Assembly: GCF_004770475.1 (NCBI RefSeq)
Contig: NZ_RQHK01000017.1
Location: 1,178,001-1,242,000 of the forward strand
Length of the DNA: 64,000 bases
From: Leptospira mtsangambouensis
GTDB lineage: Bacteria; Spirochaetota; Leptospiria; Leptospirales; Leptospiraceae
Direction: 5' to 3'
Positions 1 to 9,150 of this stretch are shown here, piece by piece. The notes under the pieces were generated by a model, which worked only from the letters and a program-made list of their open reading frames with translations, searched no databases and was not told where the DNA came from. Each line of letters starts with the position of its first letter. Position 1 is the stretch's first letter. The translations under genes were made by a program, and so were the position numbers.

Positions 1-1682
1 AATACGATCCAGAAAAAGAGTTAATCGCAACCCTTCATAGTTTTTTTACAGAAGAACCAATTCCTGAAGGATTACAACATCCTCAATGTGCTTATCCCGA
101 ACGTTATCATTGGTTGAAAGGAAAACTTAAATTTGATTTAAATCGAATGAACGAGGTCCAATGTCCACGTTTTGAAGTTTGGAAAGAAACTCTTACTCCC
201 GATTCGATATCTATTGTGTTTTCATCTTACTATATGCAAGCACCAGCTTCTATGTTTGGACATACGCTAATCAAACTCAATAATAAGGTAAATGAAAACT
301 CTGAGTTATTAGATTATGGAGTCAATTATGCTGCCAATCCAGGGGAAATGAATGGATTTGCATATGCAGTGAAAGGATTAACAGGTGGATATCCCGGTAC
401 CTTTGCCATCTTTCCTTATTATCTAAAAGTAAATGAATACAATGATATGGAAAGTCGGGACCTTTGGGAATATAAACTAAAGTTAAAACCTGAAGAAAGA
501 GATCGATTGATCCGGCATCTTTGGGAAATGGGAAGGGCGGACTTTGATTATTTTTTTATCAATGAAAACTGTTCTTATCATTTAATGGAATTTTTAGAAG
601 TTTCTATTCCTGAATTAAATATCAGTAACAAAACTGGTTGGATTGTTGCACCTAGTGATTCCATAAAACTTTACTTAGCTGAAGATGATTTTGTGATTTC
701 AAAGAAATATCGCCCATCTTTGTATTCCAAAATTAAATATAAACTTTATGATATGACTGAGGATGAAAAAACCACTTACTTTGATATGATTCGTTTTGAA
801 AATGCATTCCTACCAGAACCAAAAGAAAACTTTCGAATGTCTTTGGTTACTGATGCTGTCCTTGATACATATCGTTATCGGTATTCAAGTAATGCGGAGA
901 TCCCGAAACAACACAAAGATTATTACGATAAGTTGCTTGTATTTCGAAGTAAACAAAATGATGAATATACTCCAAAAGAACAAGTTCCTCTGTCTACACC
1001 GCCGGAAGCCTCGCATCCTTTGAGCCGAGTTGCCACATCTTTTGGTGTGTCTTCTTTAGGAAATTTTGCAGAGTTTAAATATAGAATTGCATACCACGAC
1101 CTTTTGAATGTGAGTAAAGGCCATGCCCCTAATTCGGAATTGGCATTTTTTGACACAACGGTTCGGACGTATGAGAATCAAAAACCAGAACTAACTTCTG
1201 TAAGTGCAATCAAAGTATCTTCTTTAAATCCATACAATGGAATTTCAAAAGATTTTTCCTATTATTTTGATACAGGTATCCAAACAGCAGTTTATCAAAA
1301 TAACAACGAAACTCTTAGAAAACAAGTTGGTAACTTTGATCTTCGTATGGGTTATTCTTTTTCCAATGAATTTGGAAAGACACCGATGAGTTTGGGGGTA
1401 TTGAGTATTCTTGGGGGAGTGAAAGCTCAAAATGGACGAATGTTTGAAAATGGAATTCGTTATGGTGGAAACCTTAGTTTACTTTACCAAAATGAGTGGG
1501 GTGCATGGAAAATTTATACAGGTGCCACTGCCCAAAATTACCAACTAAGCCATAATTTGAATTCTTATTACGTTACCTTTAATGTTCGCTATGCAATTTC
1601 AAATATACATGAAATACGATTAGAAGTTAATGGAGAGAGGTTTTATGAAGAAGCACTTATATCTTATCATTATTTGTTTTAA
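1..1682 (+). CDS. DUF4105 (Lnb N-terminal-like) protein, 5' end outside window
   Basis: The reading frame is open from the left edge, so the start lies outside the window and only the C-terminal ~560 residues are seen. The visible part carries the DUF4105/Lnb N-terminal periplasmic domain: a SMFGHTLIK segment with a conserved His, then a NENCSYHL segment with the Cys and His that resemble an NlpC/P60-like active site. The last ~200 residues are rich in alternating aromatic and polar residues (for example YYVTFNVRYA), suggesting an outer-membrane or beta-rich C-terminal part; this is inference. Role unknown; a periplasmic or outer-membrane Cys hydrolase is the family-based guess. Its 3' end overlaps the next gene by 38 bp, so the two are probably co-transcribed. 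Confidence 0.8.
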   Translation, partial: YDPEKELIATLHSFFTEEPIPEGLQHPQCAYPERYHWLKGKLKFDLNRMNEVQCPRFEVWKETLTPDSISIVFSSYYMQAPASMFGHTLIKLNNKVNENSELLDYGVNYAANPGEMNGFAYAVKGLTGGYPGTFAIFPYYLKVNEYNDMESRDLWEYKLKLKPEERDRLIRHLWEMGRADFDYFFINENCSYHLMEFLEVSIPELNISNKTGWIVAPSDSIKLYLAEDDFVISKKYRPSLYSKIKYKLYDMTEDEKTTYFDMIRFENAFLPEPKENFRMSLVTDAVLDTYRYRYSSNAEIPKQHKDYYDKLLVFRSKQNDEYTPKEQVPLSTPPEASHPLSRVATSFGVSSLGNFAEFKYRIAYHDLLNVSKGHAPNSELAFFDTTVRTYENQKPELTSVSAIKVSSLNPYNGISKDFSYYFDTGIQTAVYQNNNETLRKQVGNFDLRMGYSFSNEFGKTPMSLGVLSILGGVKAQNGRMFENGIRYGGNLSLLYQNEWGAWKIYTGATAQNYQLSHNLNSYYVTFNVRYAISNIHEIRLEVNGERFYEEALISYHYLF

Positions 1683-2487
1683 TTTTCTTTTTTTTAATTG
1701 TTCGTCTTTGTATTATCATCCAACAAAAGAAACTTATTTTACGCCTAAACAAATGGGTTTTTCGTATACTCCTACTTTTTTAACAACAAAGGATGGGGTG
1801 AAGTTAAATGTTTGGCGGATTTATTCGAAACAACATGAAACACCCAAAGCTGTCATTTTGCAATTTCATGGGAATGGTCAAAACATGAGTGCTCATTTTT
1901 TATCTCTTGTTTGGCTTGTGAACCATGGATATGAACTCATCGTATTTGACTATAGAGGTTATGGTGAATCGGAAGGAGATCCCGATCCCGAAGATATTGT
2001 GGATGATAGCAAACTAGTTTTAGATTATGCATTACAAGAAACAAGGGAAAGAGGTTCCAAGTTAATTGTTTATGGCCAAAGTTTAGGTGGTGCCATTGCG
2101 ATGCGGTCTGTCGCCGATTGGAAAGATAAGAACGAAGTTGTTTTACTTTGTATTGATGGTTCCTTTCCTTCTTATCGGGAAGTTGCTAAACAAACAATGA
2201 ATCATGTGATCTTTCCTCCGATGGGGAATTTATTTTCTTGGGTATTCCATGACCAAACAAGTCCAGGTGAATCCATTGCAAGTCTTTCTCCCATTCCGCT
2301 TTTAATCATTCATGGAACAGAAGATACGGTTGTATTTTTTGAAAATGGAAAACGGATTTTTGGTTTAGCAAAGGAACCGAAAGTGTTTTGGGAAATACGT
2401 GGTGGGGGACATGTCGACTGGATGAATCTCGGTCGATCAAAATTTGCAAAAGATTTTTTGGTTCTACTCAATCGGCATTTGTACTGA
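1645..2487 (+). CDS. alpha/beta hydrolase lipoprotein
   Basis: Start set at the ATG at 1645, which has GGAGAGAGG just upstream, rather than the in-frame ATG at 1630. The N-terminus is a lipoprotein signal peptide ending FFNCSS. The hydrolase fold shows an oxyanion-hole segment QFHGNGQN, the nucleophile elbow GQSLGG (Ser), a late acidic residue in HGTEDTVV and a catalytic His in GGGHVDW. This is the BEM46/dienelactone-hydrolase-like type of serine hydrolase, anchored to a membrane. Substrate cannot be told. The gene begins inside the end of the DUF4105 gene and converges on the next gene with a 24-bp 3' overlap. Confidence 0.85.
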   Translation: MKKHLYLIIICFNFLFFNCSSLYYHPTKETYFTPKQMGFSYTPTFLTTKDGVKLNVWRIYSKQHETPKAVILQFHGNGQNMSAHFLSLVWLVNHGYELIVFDYRGYGESEGDPDPEDIVDDSKLVLDYALQETRERGSKLIVYGQSLGGAIAMRSVADWKDKNEVVLLCIDGSFPSYREVAKQTMNHVIFPPMGNLFSWVFHDQTSPGESIASLSPIPLLIIHGTEDTVVFFENGKRIFGLAKEPKVFWEIRGGGHVDWMNLGRSKFAKDFLVLLNRHLY

Positions 2488-2988
2488 TTCAAAACGAGAT
2501 TCGGTGAAGGTTGGTGTTGAAAGAATTTCTGTTAGAGCTGACTCTTTATTGAATTCTTTAAAGGTGAGTTCGCTCCTACTTAATTTTGTTTCACTGAATA
2601 TTTTTAGTTCAAAATATTTTTCTTCTCCATTTTTGATTTGGAATACTTTTGTTGTATCTTCTTTTCCGATGACATCCAATCGGTATGTTCCTTCCGGTAA
2701 CCGAATATAACCTAGTGAGGCATTCTCAAGTTCAATTTTAAAAATGGGAGTGGGTTTGATTGACGAAGAAAATTTGTCTGGATAACGAGAAATCAAACAT
2801 TCGTAGTCCCAAATGGAAAGGGAAGTATGATCTGGGCGAACTAAATACAAAAGTCCTGTTTCTTTTTCTTTTGTTACCAATTTAACAAAACTTTTTTTCG
2901 AAGCACACTGCATCGTAAATCCTACGATGCATGTTAAAAAAAATAAAATGGCAAAATAAGGGAGATGGTTTTCTTCTTTCGCACTCAT
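2464..2988 (-). CDS. hypothetical lipoprotein
   Basis: A protein of 174 residues that I do not recognise. It starts with a short polar stretch, one hydrophobic segment and a spirochaete-like lipobox FTMQCAS, so it is probably lipid-anchored. The body contains an acid- and lysine-rich beta-type sequence without known motifs. It is the last gene of a minus-strand operon GNAT-SDR-DUF445-lipoprotein: its ATG overlaps the stop of the DUF445 gene by 4 bp (ATGA). Its 3' end overlaps the convergent hydrolase gene by 24 bp. Confidence 0.75.
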   Translation of the reverse strand: MSAKEENHLPYFAILFFLTCIVGFTMQCASKKSFVKLVTKEKETGLLYLVRPDHTSLSIWDYECLISRYPDKFSSSIKPTPIFKIELENASLGYIRLPEGTYRLDVIGKEDTTKVFQIKNGEEKYFELKIFSETKLSRSELTFKEFNKESALTEILSTPTFTESRFESVQMPIE

Positions 2989-4328
2989 ATTGTTCGTGCT
3001 GATTCCGCTAGGATCCGCTTCTGGTTTCTATAATGGGCAATGTATGTGATGAGCACTAATGATCCCACTGGAACCGCAAAATAGATATGGACTTGGATGA
3101 GTCCTGCAATCATCCCTAAAATTCCGCCGAGGAATTGTATGACGACAAGGTTTCCGCCAGTATTATCCAAAATCATTTTTTCCAAATCGTCTGTGTCAAG
3201 TGCCATCACTCGTTCTTCGACAAGGGCAGTGACATTGATATTGTGGACAAATTTTTCTATATTGGTTTTGAGATAAGCTTTTCCTTCTTCACTATTCATA
3301 AATTCAAGAAGTCGTTTTTTAACCCAATCCACAGCACGGAAAAAATTCTTTTCTATTTCTTCCCAGTTGTTTGGATCATCTAAGTAAGATTGTAATCTTT
3401 CAATTCCCGATGGCAAAAGGTTTTGTCTGGCATAATCACCACTTGCTTCCAACCAATTGGAAATTTTTCCAGTAATGAATTCTTGTGTTTCTTTGGAGTT
3501 TAATCTTTCTTGGAGACCTGCCATCATCTCATCCATCATCTTCATAAACTGGTCTGAAGTTTCTGGATCTTTCACAAAACGTTCTAAAAGTTCGCGAATG
3601 GCATCTTCGTTAAAAGAAAAAATCTTTTTCACTCCAATTCCAATTTTCCCAAGTGTACTTCTTGTTTTTAAATACTCTTCCAATCCTTCGTTGAGTAAAT
3701 TTGCGAGTTTCGGCATTTCTTCTAAAAGAATCACCCTAAGTTGTTTTCCCAACTCTTCGCGATTTGTTTCTTCTGTTAGATAGTATGTTAGGCGGTTCTT
3801 TGTGTAGTCCCAAAGTTTTTGCACTTCTTCCGGACGTTCAGCCATTTTTTTCATTGTTTCTTCTGAAAAATCAAAGATGACTTCTAAAATTTCTGGTCCT
3901 CTTTCCTTTAACATCGAAATGATTTTGGTGACAAGCATGGTTCGGATTTCTACATTATGGATGGCCTCATCAATTTCTTTGACGATTTTTTGAATTCCTG
4001 TTTCAACCAAGTTACGTTCATAGATATAAGTTAAAATAATATCGGGATGAAGGAGGTTACTTTGAATACTTTCTCCGAGTGATTTTGCAATTTTGGATTT
4101 GTTTTTGGGAACAAGTCCTGACCAACCAAGCACCTTACCATGTTTAGGTTGGAATAACATTTTGATCGCTAGGAAATTTGTAAAATATCCTACCATCCCT
4201 GCCATAAGTACGACAAAGACAGCATTAACCCAAATATTTCCTTCATAATAAAGTTGGAACCCTCCACCAATGATGGAGAAAATAACAAGTAACCTGCGAT
4301 ACCAGGCGTCTAATTTTGCAACATCCAT
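2985..4328 (-). CDS. DUF445 family membrane protein
   Basis: 447 residues, of the DUF445 (YheB/YjiN) family. The N-terminus has two hydrophobic segments followed by the family's signature region TNFLAIKMLFQP and GWSGLVPKNK. The middle ~300 residues are long charged helices, and the C-terminus has two further membrane segments (VVIQFLGGILGMIAGLIQ and the VPVGSLVLITYIAHY region). Function of the family is not established. It sits 1 bp after the SDR gene and overlaps the lipoprotein gene by 4 bp, so it is part of a tight operon. Confidence 0.88.
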   Translation of the reverse strand: MDVAKLDAWYRRLLVIFSIIGGGFQLYYEGNIWVNAVFVVLMAGMVGYFTNFLAIKMLFQPKHGKVLGWSGLVPKNKSKIAKSLGESIQSNLLHPDIILTYIYERNLVETGIQKIVKEIDEAIHNVEIRTMLVTKIISMLKERGPEILEVIFDFSEETMKKMAERPEEVQKLWDYTKNRLTYYLTEETNREELGKQLRVILLEEMPKLANLLNEGLEEYLKTRSTLGKIGIGVKKIFSFNEDAIRELLERFVKDPETSDQFMKMMDEMMAGLQERLNSKETQEFITGKISNWLEASGDYARQNLLPSGIERLQSYLDDPNNWEEIEKNFFRAVDWVKKRLLEFMNSEEGKAYLKTNIEKFVHNINVTALVEERVMALDTDDLEKMILDNTGGNLVVIQFLGGILGMIAGLIQVHIYFAVPVGSLVLITYIAHYRNQKRILAESARTI

Positions 4329-4329
4329 C

Positions 4330-5103
4330 CTATTCCTCTTCTAGTTTGAGATACTTCCCACTTAACCTACGCAGGAAACCGCGTGGGATTAACTCGGATA
4401 CAGTGACTGCTCCTTGATTGAAAGAACCAGTAATACACACCGCTTGATTAGAATGAAGGGCATTTAACGATTCTTCTACTACTACATCTGCATCTTGCCA
4501 CATAAAAGATGGATATTTAGATTTGTTAATCCCTGCTCTTTGGTGAAAATCGGAATGAGTGAGTCCAGGACAAAGTGCTTGGACAAAAATCCCATGAAGT
4601 TTTGCTTCTTCATGAATGGACTCTGTGAAAGATTTTACGAATGCTTTGGTGGCAGCGTAAATGGCACTTCCCGGTGCTGGCAAATAACCAGCGATAGACG
4701 CCACATTGATCAAATAACCTTTTTTATTTTTTTTAAATCGGTTTAGTGCTACGTGACTTAAGTGTACTAAAGTTTTGACATTGAGATTGACTTCATCTAA
4801 CTCTTTGTCGAGTGGGAGGGCGGCAAACTCACCGACAGTTCCAAATCCTGCGTTGTTGACTAGAAGTTCGGCTTCTTTGTCTTTTGCGATGATCTCAGCG
4901 AGTTCTTCCACATCTTTTTTTTTGGTAAGGTCCAGTGCAAAATATTTTAAAATCCCTCTGGATTTTGGTTCTAGTTCTAAAATTACTTTTTTTAAATCGG
5001 ATTCCGTTCGGGAAATTAAAAAGACATTATAGTCTTTCGCAAGAGCACGAACAAATTCTTTTCCAATTCCTTGGGATGCGCCTGTGACATATGCATTTTT
5101 CAT
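4330..5103 (-). CDS. SDR family NAD(P)-dependent oxidoreductase
   Basis: 257 residues, usual size for a classical short-chain dehydrogenase. The N-terminal Rossmann motif is TGASQGIG, NNAGFG lies in the middle, the catalytic Ser is in NVASIAG and the catalytic pair is YAATK (Tyr and Lys). LCPGLTHSDF follows as the usual cofactor/substrate loop. It resembles the DltE/YqjQ-like reductases of unknown substrate. The start overlaps the stop of the GNAT gene by 4 bp and its stop is 1 bp from the DUF445 gene. Confidence 0.9.
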   Translation of the reverse strand: MKNAYVTGASQGIGKEFVRALAKDYNVFLISRTESDLKKVILELEPKSRGILKYFALDLTKKKDVEELAEIIAKDKEAELLVNNAGFGTVGEFAALPLDKELDEVNLNVKTLVHLSHVALNRFKKNKKGYLINVASIAGYLPAPGSAIYAATKAFVKSFTESIHEEAKLHGIFVQALCPGLTHSDFHQRAGINKSKYPSFMWQDADVVVEESLNALHSNQAVCITGSFNQGAVTVSELIPRGFLRRLSGKYLKLEEE

Positions 5104-5528
5104 TCTGATGGATTCCTTTTCATCAGGACAGCTGTGGATCCGTCCGGATAGTATTTTTTACGTCTTTCTAATTCAATAAAACCGACGGATTGGTAAAGAC
5201 CAATGGCGGCAATGTTTGATTCCTTCACTTCCAAAAAGAATTCTTTTTTAGGAAATTCTTGGAATAGTGCCATCAAAAGTTCTTTTGCTAAACCTAACTT
5301 TCGATAGTTGGGGAGTGTTGCGATCCGAAAGATTTCGATCTCCCAAGGAGTTTCACAAACAAGCGCATAACACTTTGTTTCTGGATCTCCCAAACCAAAA
5401 GCCACATGGAATTCTAAATGGGTTTGGATCATTTTTTCTGTCCATTCCTCTCCTGGAAAACAGAGAGATTCCCATTGGAGGAGAAGGGAAAGATCGGCTT
5501 CACCCAGCCTTCGAAAACTATGAGACAT
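5100..5528 (-). CDS. GNAT acetyltransferase, RimI-like
   Basis: About 142 residues with a GNAT fold. The acetyl-CoA loop region reads LPNYRKLGLAKELL (a variant of the R-x-x-G-x-A motif) and the later part has KESNIAAIGLYQSVGF, typical of RimI, the N-alpha-acetyltransferase of ribosomal protein S18. Start chosen at the ATG at 5528; a GTG two codons earlier is possible. First gene of the minus-strand operon; overlaps the SDR gene by 4 bp. A RimI role is likely by family but other GNAT substrates are possible. Confidence 0.82.
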   Translation of the reverse strand: MSHSFRRLGEADLSLLLQWESLCFPGEEWTEKMIQTHLEFHVAFGLGDPETKCYALVCETPWEIEIFRIATLPNYRKLGLAKELLMALFQEFPKKEFFLEVKESNIAAIGLYQSVGFIELERRKKYYPDGSTAVLMKRNPSE

Positions 5529-5578
5529 AATCACATTTTTTTCTTTTCATCCAAAAGAAAGAAACTAAAATCGAACTG

Positions 5579-6496
5579 ATGGGCACAAAAAACAGCAGGT
5601 TTTCTTTGGTTTCCTTGCCATTAGGTTTTCTTTTCCTCCTGCTTGGCTTTAGTTTGGTTGGTTGTGACTATCTCAAATCGCTGACCGAATCCAAATACCG
5701 CAAACGGATTGGAGGGGAGCTTCCTTCCGAAAAAGACATCGTGAATTGGAAAGAGAAGTTGGCTTTGGAAGAGGCCGAAATCGAAGAGATGGACAAACGG
5801 ATTCGGAAAATGGTCCAAAAGTCCAACCAAGCCGCTGCCCTTTCCTGGAAAATTGCCAGGGCCTATATGCGGGCTGGTTCTTCTGATTTAGGAGCCAGGT
5901 ATTATGAAGAAGCTATGGGTGAATCCTTACCGAATGCCAAACAAGGTGGATTTGAAATCCATTCTTACGAGTCTGCATTGCCTTATTTTGAAAAAGCCAT
6001 CCAGACAGGGAAGTTAGACAAGCAGTTGTTATATGAAACTGCTGTGGCTTATGCCAATGCATCCAAAGATATGGGATGGGAGCCTGTCAGACGAAATCGT
6101 GCCATTGGACTTTTTAAACAACTTTCGAAACTAGACAAAGAGGATTCTCGGTTTCCTTTTCAATTGGCACTTGTGTATTTCGATTCTTCATTGAAGGATG
6201 AAGCTTGGAATGGAAAACTTTCGAATGGGTATGATGAAGTGGAAACAGCCTTTTCCCTTCTCGACCAAATTTTACGCAAAGAACCATACAATGTTCCAAC
6301 ACGGTTTGCAAAGGCTAATTTTTTATACCAGATAGGAAAATCAAATTTAGCATATGATGAATACACTCGGATCAAGTCCATACTGGAAGAGATGAAAGAA
6401 AAAGGAAACATCCGGGAACCATTAGAAGAGAATTCTTCTTACCGCAATGTCATTAAAAACTTAAACCAATTGGGGGCCCAAAACAAATCTAACTGA
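5579..6496 (+). CDS. TPR-containing lipoprotein
   Basis: 305 residues. The N-terminal signal peptide ends in FSLVGCDY, a lipobox, so the protein is likely lipid-anchored and exported. The body is helical with several tetratricopeptide-like repeats (for example AWKIARAYMRAG, YESALPYFEKAI, PFQLALVYFDSS, PTRFAKANFLYQIG), which suggests a protein-interaction scaffold. Divergent from the GNAT operon and followed 11 bp later by dprA on the same strand. The exact role is unknown. Confidence 0.8.
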   Translation: MGTKNSRFSLVSLPLGFLFLLLGFSLVGCDYLKSLTESKYRKRIGGELPSEKDIVNWKEKLALEEAEIEEMDKRIRKMVQKSNQAAALSWKIARAYMRAGSSDLGARYYEEAMGESLPNAKQGGFEIHSYESALPYFEKAIQTGKLDKQLLYETAVAYANASKDMGWEPVRRNRAIGLFKQLSKLDKEDSRFPFQLALVYFDSSLKDEAWNGKLSNGYDEVETAFSLLDQILRKEPYNVPTRFAKANFLYQIGKSNLAYDEYTRIKSILEEMKEKGNIREPLEENSSYRNVIKNLNQLGAQNKSN

Positions 6497-6507
6497 CCAC
6501 TCTCTTT

Positions 6508-7434
6508 GTGGTAGTTTCGATTTTAGGCCATCCGCGAATTTCTTCTTTTCTTCGTAGAACAAAACTTTGGCGTCAGTTTACCAATTTTTCAGATTTATAC
6601 CTGGCTCTTCCTCACTATTTTGAGGAAGAGTTTTGGAACCAATGTTTGGCAGAATGTATCCAATGGGAAAAATCAAAAGATCCTCATTGGAAACTGGTCA
6701 GTTTTTATGACCCAGAATATCCAAAACCTTTAAAGGAAATTTATGATCCTCCTTTTGTTTTTGCCTGTTTGGGAAATCTTCAGGTTTTGCAGTTTCAGTT
6801 GGCGGCGATTGTTGGGACAAGAAAATCTTCGCCAGTATCTCTTTCTGCCACTAGGAAACTTGTGGAATTATTATCGACAAACAAATATTTTGCGGTTGTA
6901 TCGGGAATGGCACTCGGGATTGACCGGGAAGCCTTTCTTTCGGCATTAGAATTTGGACTTCCGGTGATAGGAGTGCTTGGAACCACTTTAGGGATGGAAT
7001 ATCCACCCGGGAACCGGGATCTTTACAAACGAATCAAAGAAGACCCAAACCAACTTCTCATCACTGAATTTTTACTCAAAACAGAACCTGCCAAATGGAC
7101 ATTCCCCAAACGAAATCGTGTTATCTCCGGTCTTGCGGACAAAGTGTACATTATGGAATCCGGTCGAAAATCAGGAACCATATCTACAGCCTACAGTGCA
7201 ATGGAACAAAACCGAGAGATCTTTGTGTTTGATCACCCCAAACAATTTGATAACGAAGGCGGAAGGTTACTCCTCCGGCAAGGTGCACAAAGGATATTTG
7301 GGGAGAAAAAAATTCCAACAGAAGAAATGGTTTTAGAAAGTAAAGAGATAAGTTATGAAGAGTGGAGAAACAAACGAACCATCCCTTCTAAATTACGAAG
7401 AGATGGTGGATGGGACCTAGACTTTACCCTTTAA
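6508..7434 (+). CDS. dprA: DNA-processing protein DprA
   Basis: 308 residues. The DprA Rossmann-like core is clear: AAIVGTRKSS, VSGMALGID, GVLGTTLGMEYP, PKRNRVISGLA and ESGRKSGTIST. DprA loads RecA on incoming single-stranded DNA in natural transformation; many non-competent bacteria also keep it. The N-terminal ~70 residues form the short extension seen in many DprA proteins; there is little sequence after the core, so the C-terminal winged-helix domain is short or missing. Start is a GTG 11 bp after the upstream stop; a TTG one codon earlier is possible. Overlaps the convergent antiporter gene by 11 bp. Confidence 0.93.
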   Translation: MVVSILGHPRISSFLRRTKLWRQFTNFSDLYLALPHYFEEEFWNQCLAECIQWEKSKDPHWKLVSFYDPEYPKPLKEIYDPPFVFACLGNLQVLQFQLAAIVGTRKSSPVSLSATRKLVELLSTNKYFAVVSGMALGIDREAFLSALEFGLPVIGVLGTTLGMEYPPGNRDLYKRIKEDPNQLLITEFLLKTEPAKWTFPKRNRVISGLADKVYIMESGRKSGTISTAYSAMEQNREIFVFDHPKQFDNEGGRLLLRQGAQRIFGEKKIPTEEMVLESKEISYEEWRNKRTIPSKLRRDGGWDLDFTL

Positions 7435-8458
7435 ATACAAATCCGGCGACTGTGGCAAGAACATAGATAAAAAGTAAAAATACACCGAACGGTCGTTTGA
7501 TTTTGTCTTTTGAAAAAACAATTCCTAAACGAAAGAGCACAAGAACGATGAGCATGGATGGAAAGTAGAATGTAAAAAAACTTACAGGAGCTTCGAGCCC
7601 GTTTTTAGTCACAGCAGCAGCAGCCCCGGAAACAAAAAGAACATTCAAAATATCCGCACCAATGATATTTCCCACAGCAAGTTCGGAGTGCCCACGACGA
7701 GAAGCTTGGATGGCGGTGACAAGTTCCGGAAGAGAAGTTCCAAAGGCAACGAGTGTGGCTCCAATGATGGAATCAGGGATGGACAACCGAACCGCTGTTT
7801 CTTGGACAGAAGGAATCAGAACCTTGGATGATAAAATCACAAGAGTGATGGCCACTACCAGTTTTAAAAGGACAATCCAAAATGGGGATTCATCATATTC
7901 GGTTGTAGCATCAATCCCTGCTTCGACTTCTCCTGGTTTGGAACGAGACCAACGAATGCTGAAATAAATATAAACAGCAAGGAGAACCAAAAATACAAAA
8001 CCGGTTCCTTGGTCGATCCTTCCTCCAGTGGAAAAAACAGAAGACAAGTTGGCCCAAGGTAGGGCAGCGAACACAAGTAAAAATCCAGAAAGGACTTGGA
8101 TCCAACCTTGGCGATTGACAAGTCGTTTGTCAATGTCAGGTGGGGAAATAAGAATGGCGATTCCTAAAATTAATCCCGTATCGCAGATGATAGAACCTAC
8201 GGCATTTCCGAGTGCGATTCCTGGATTTCCCTCTAGGGCGGAAAGAACCGAAACAGAAACTTCGGGAAGGGTTGTACCCAAACTCACGATGGTGGCCCCA
8301 ATGATCATTTTGGGAACTCCCCATCTTGTGGAAAGGGAAACTGCCTCATCGACAAGTACGTCAGCAGCTTTGCCTAAAACAAGGATGGAGCCGATGATGA
8401 CGAGTAAAAGAACTGGCAAGGGAAGGGTTTGAAAAGTTGCAGTAAGAAATGCATCCAT
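7424..8458 (-). CDS. calcium/sodium antiporter (CaCA family, YrbG-like)
   Basis: 344 residues with about ten hydrophobic segments. The two inverted alpha-repeats that define the CaCA family are visible: GATIVSLGTTLPEVSVS in the N-terminal half and GATLVAFGTSLPELVTA in the C-terminal half, each followed by a GNxxG-type segment (GNAVGSII, GNIIGADILN). The family exchanges Ca2+ (or K+) for Na+ across the inner membrane. Start codon lies on CCATGG; the neighbouring plus-strand gene starts 16 bp further, so the promoters are back to back. Confidence 0.92.
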   Translation of the reverse strand: MDAFLTATFQTLPLPVLLLVIIGSILVLGKAADVLVDEAVSLSTRWGVPKMIIGATIVSLGTTLPEVSVSVLSALEGNPGIALGNAVGSIICDTGLILGIAILISPPDIDKRLVNRQGWIQVLSGFLLVFAALPWANLSSVFSTGGRIDQGTGFVFLVLLAVYIYFSIRWSRSKPGEVEAGIDATTEYDESPFWIVLLKLVVAITLVILSSKVLIPSVQETAVRLSIPDSIIGATLVAFGTSLPELVTAIQASRRGHSELAVGNIIGADILNVLFVSGAAAAVTKNGLEAPVSFFTFYFPSMLIVLVLFRLGIVFSKDKIKRPFGVFLLFIYVLATVAGFVFKG

Positions 8459-8474
8459 GGATAAAGGTCAGAAT

Positions 8475-9098
8475 ATGGAAAACTTCATCCGACTGCGACT
8501 CTTTCTTTGGGTAGGGACCCTCGGATTTTTTTCTCCGGTACTCGGAGAACCACGATTGCCCAAGGAACCAAACCTTCCTTCCCTCCCTCAGGAAGAATCC
8601 AAAGAACCAAGAAATGCTCGTGGAGACAAAGACAATTCCGAACCCAAGGTTTTAAACCTTACCCTTTGTGATGGACGGACGGTTCGTGGAGAATCATCTA
8701 GCGGCAGTCAGTCGATGTCATTTGAACATTCAAAAGATGGAATCCTTTATAAAAAGAAATTGAATACGAACGAACTGGACTCGTTGCGAATTGACTCTTG
8801 GGAACTAAAACAAAAACGAGAAGAAAAAAAAGGGATCACCTATGAAGTAGTTCCCAAAAAAATTCGGATCCGCACCCGGAATGGAGAAGTGTTTTATAAA
8901 GAAACGGGTGTTTCTGATTTAAAACTTCTAAACATTGAAATTAAAAACAATAATGGAGAAACCACTCTCTTTTCCTTTTGGGTCGATTTAAAATATCCTG
9001 ATGGGAAATGGTATTCTGGATTGCCTACTTTGAAACCAAATCAAGAATTTAGGGAAGATTGTTTGAAAGATGTGGTGAAAATGATTGAATGGGAATGA
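8475..9098 (+). CDS. hypothetical exported protein
   Basis: About 207 residues, not recognised. Start chosen at the ATG at 8475, preceded by AAAGG, rather than the in-frame ATG at 8457 that would overlap the divergent antiporter gene. The N-terminus is a signal peptide ending near SPVLGEP, followed by a Pro/Glu-rich linker. The rest is beta-type with two short repeats of 'GxTVRG/NGEVFYK' style strands, and one Cys pair (LTLCDGR and REDCLK). Followed by a clear intrinsic terminator. Confidence 0.7.
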   Translation: MENFIRLRLFLWVGTLGFFSPVLGEPRLPKEPNLPSLPQEESKEPRNARGDKDNSEPKVLNLTLCDGRTVRGESSSGSQSMSFEHSKDGILYKKKLNTNELDSLRIDSWELKQKREEKKGITYEVVPKKIRIRTRNGEVFYKETGVSDLKLLNIEIKNNNGETTLFSFWVDLKYPDGKWYSGLPTLKPNQEFREDCLKDVVKMIEWE

Positions 9099-9099
9099 A

Positions 9100-9150
9100 C
9101 CAATCCCAGACTAGAGTTTTCTTTGGTCTGGAATTGGATCTTTATCTTTT
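9100..9150 (+). terminator. intrinsic terminator after the exported protein gene
   Basis: A 12-nt arm at 9100-9111 (CCAATCCCAGAC) pairs with 9126-9137 (GTCTGGAATTGG) with one mismatch and is followed by a T-rich run. It lies 2 bp after the stop codon of the plus-strand gene. The opposite strand lacks a T run, so it acts mainly on the plus strand. Confidence 0.75.

Noticed and set aside
8028..8432. 134-codon plus-strand frame inside the antiporter gene
   Set aside because: Shadow of the CaCA repeats on the other strand.
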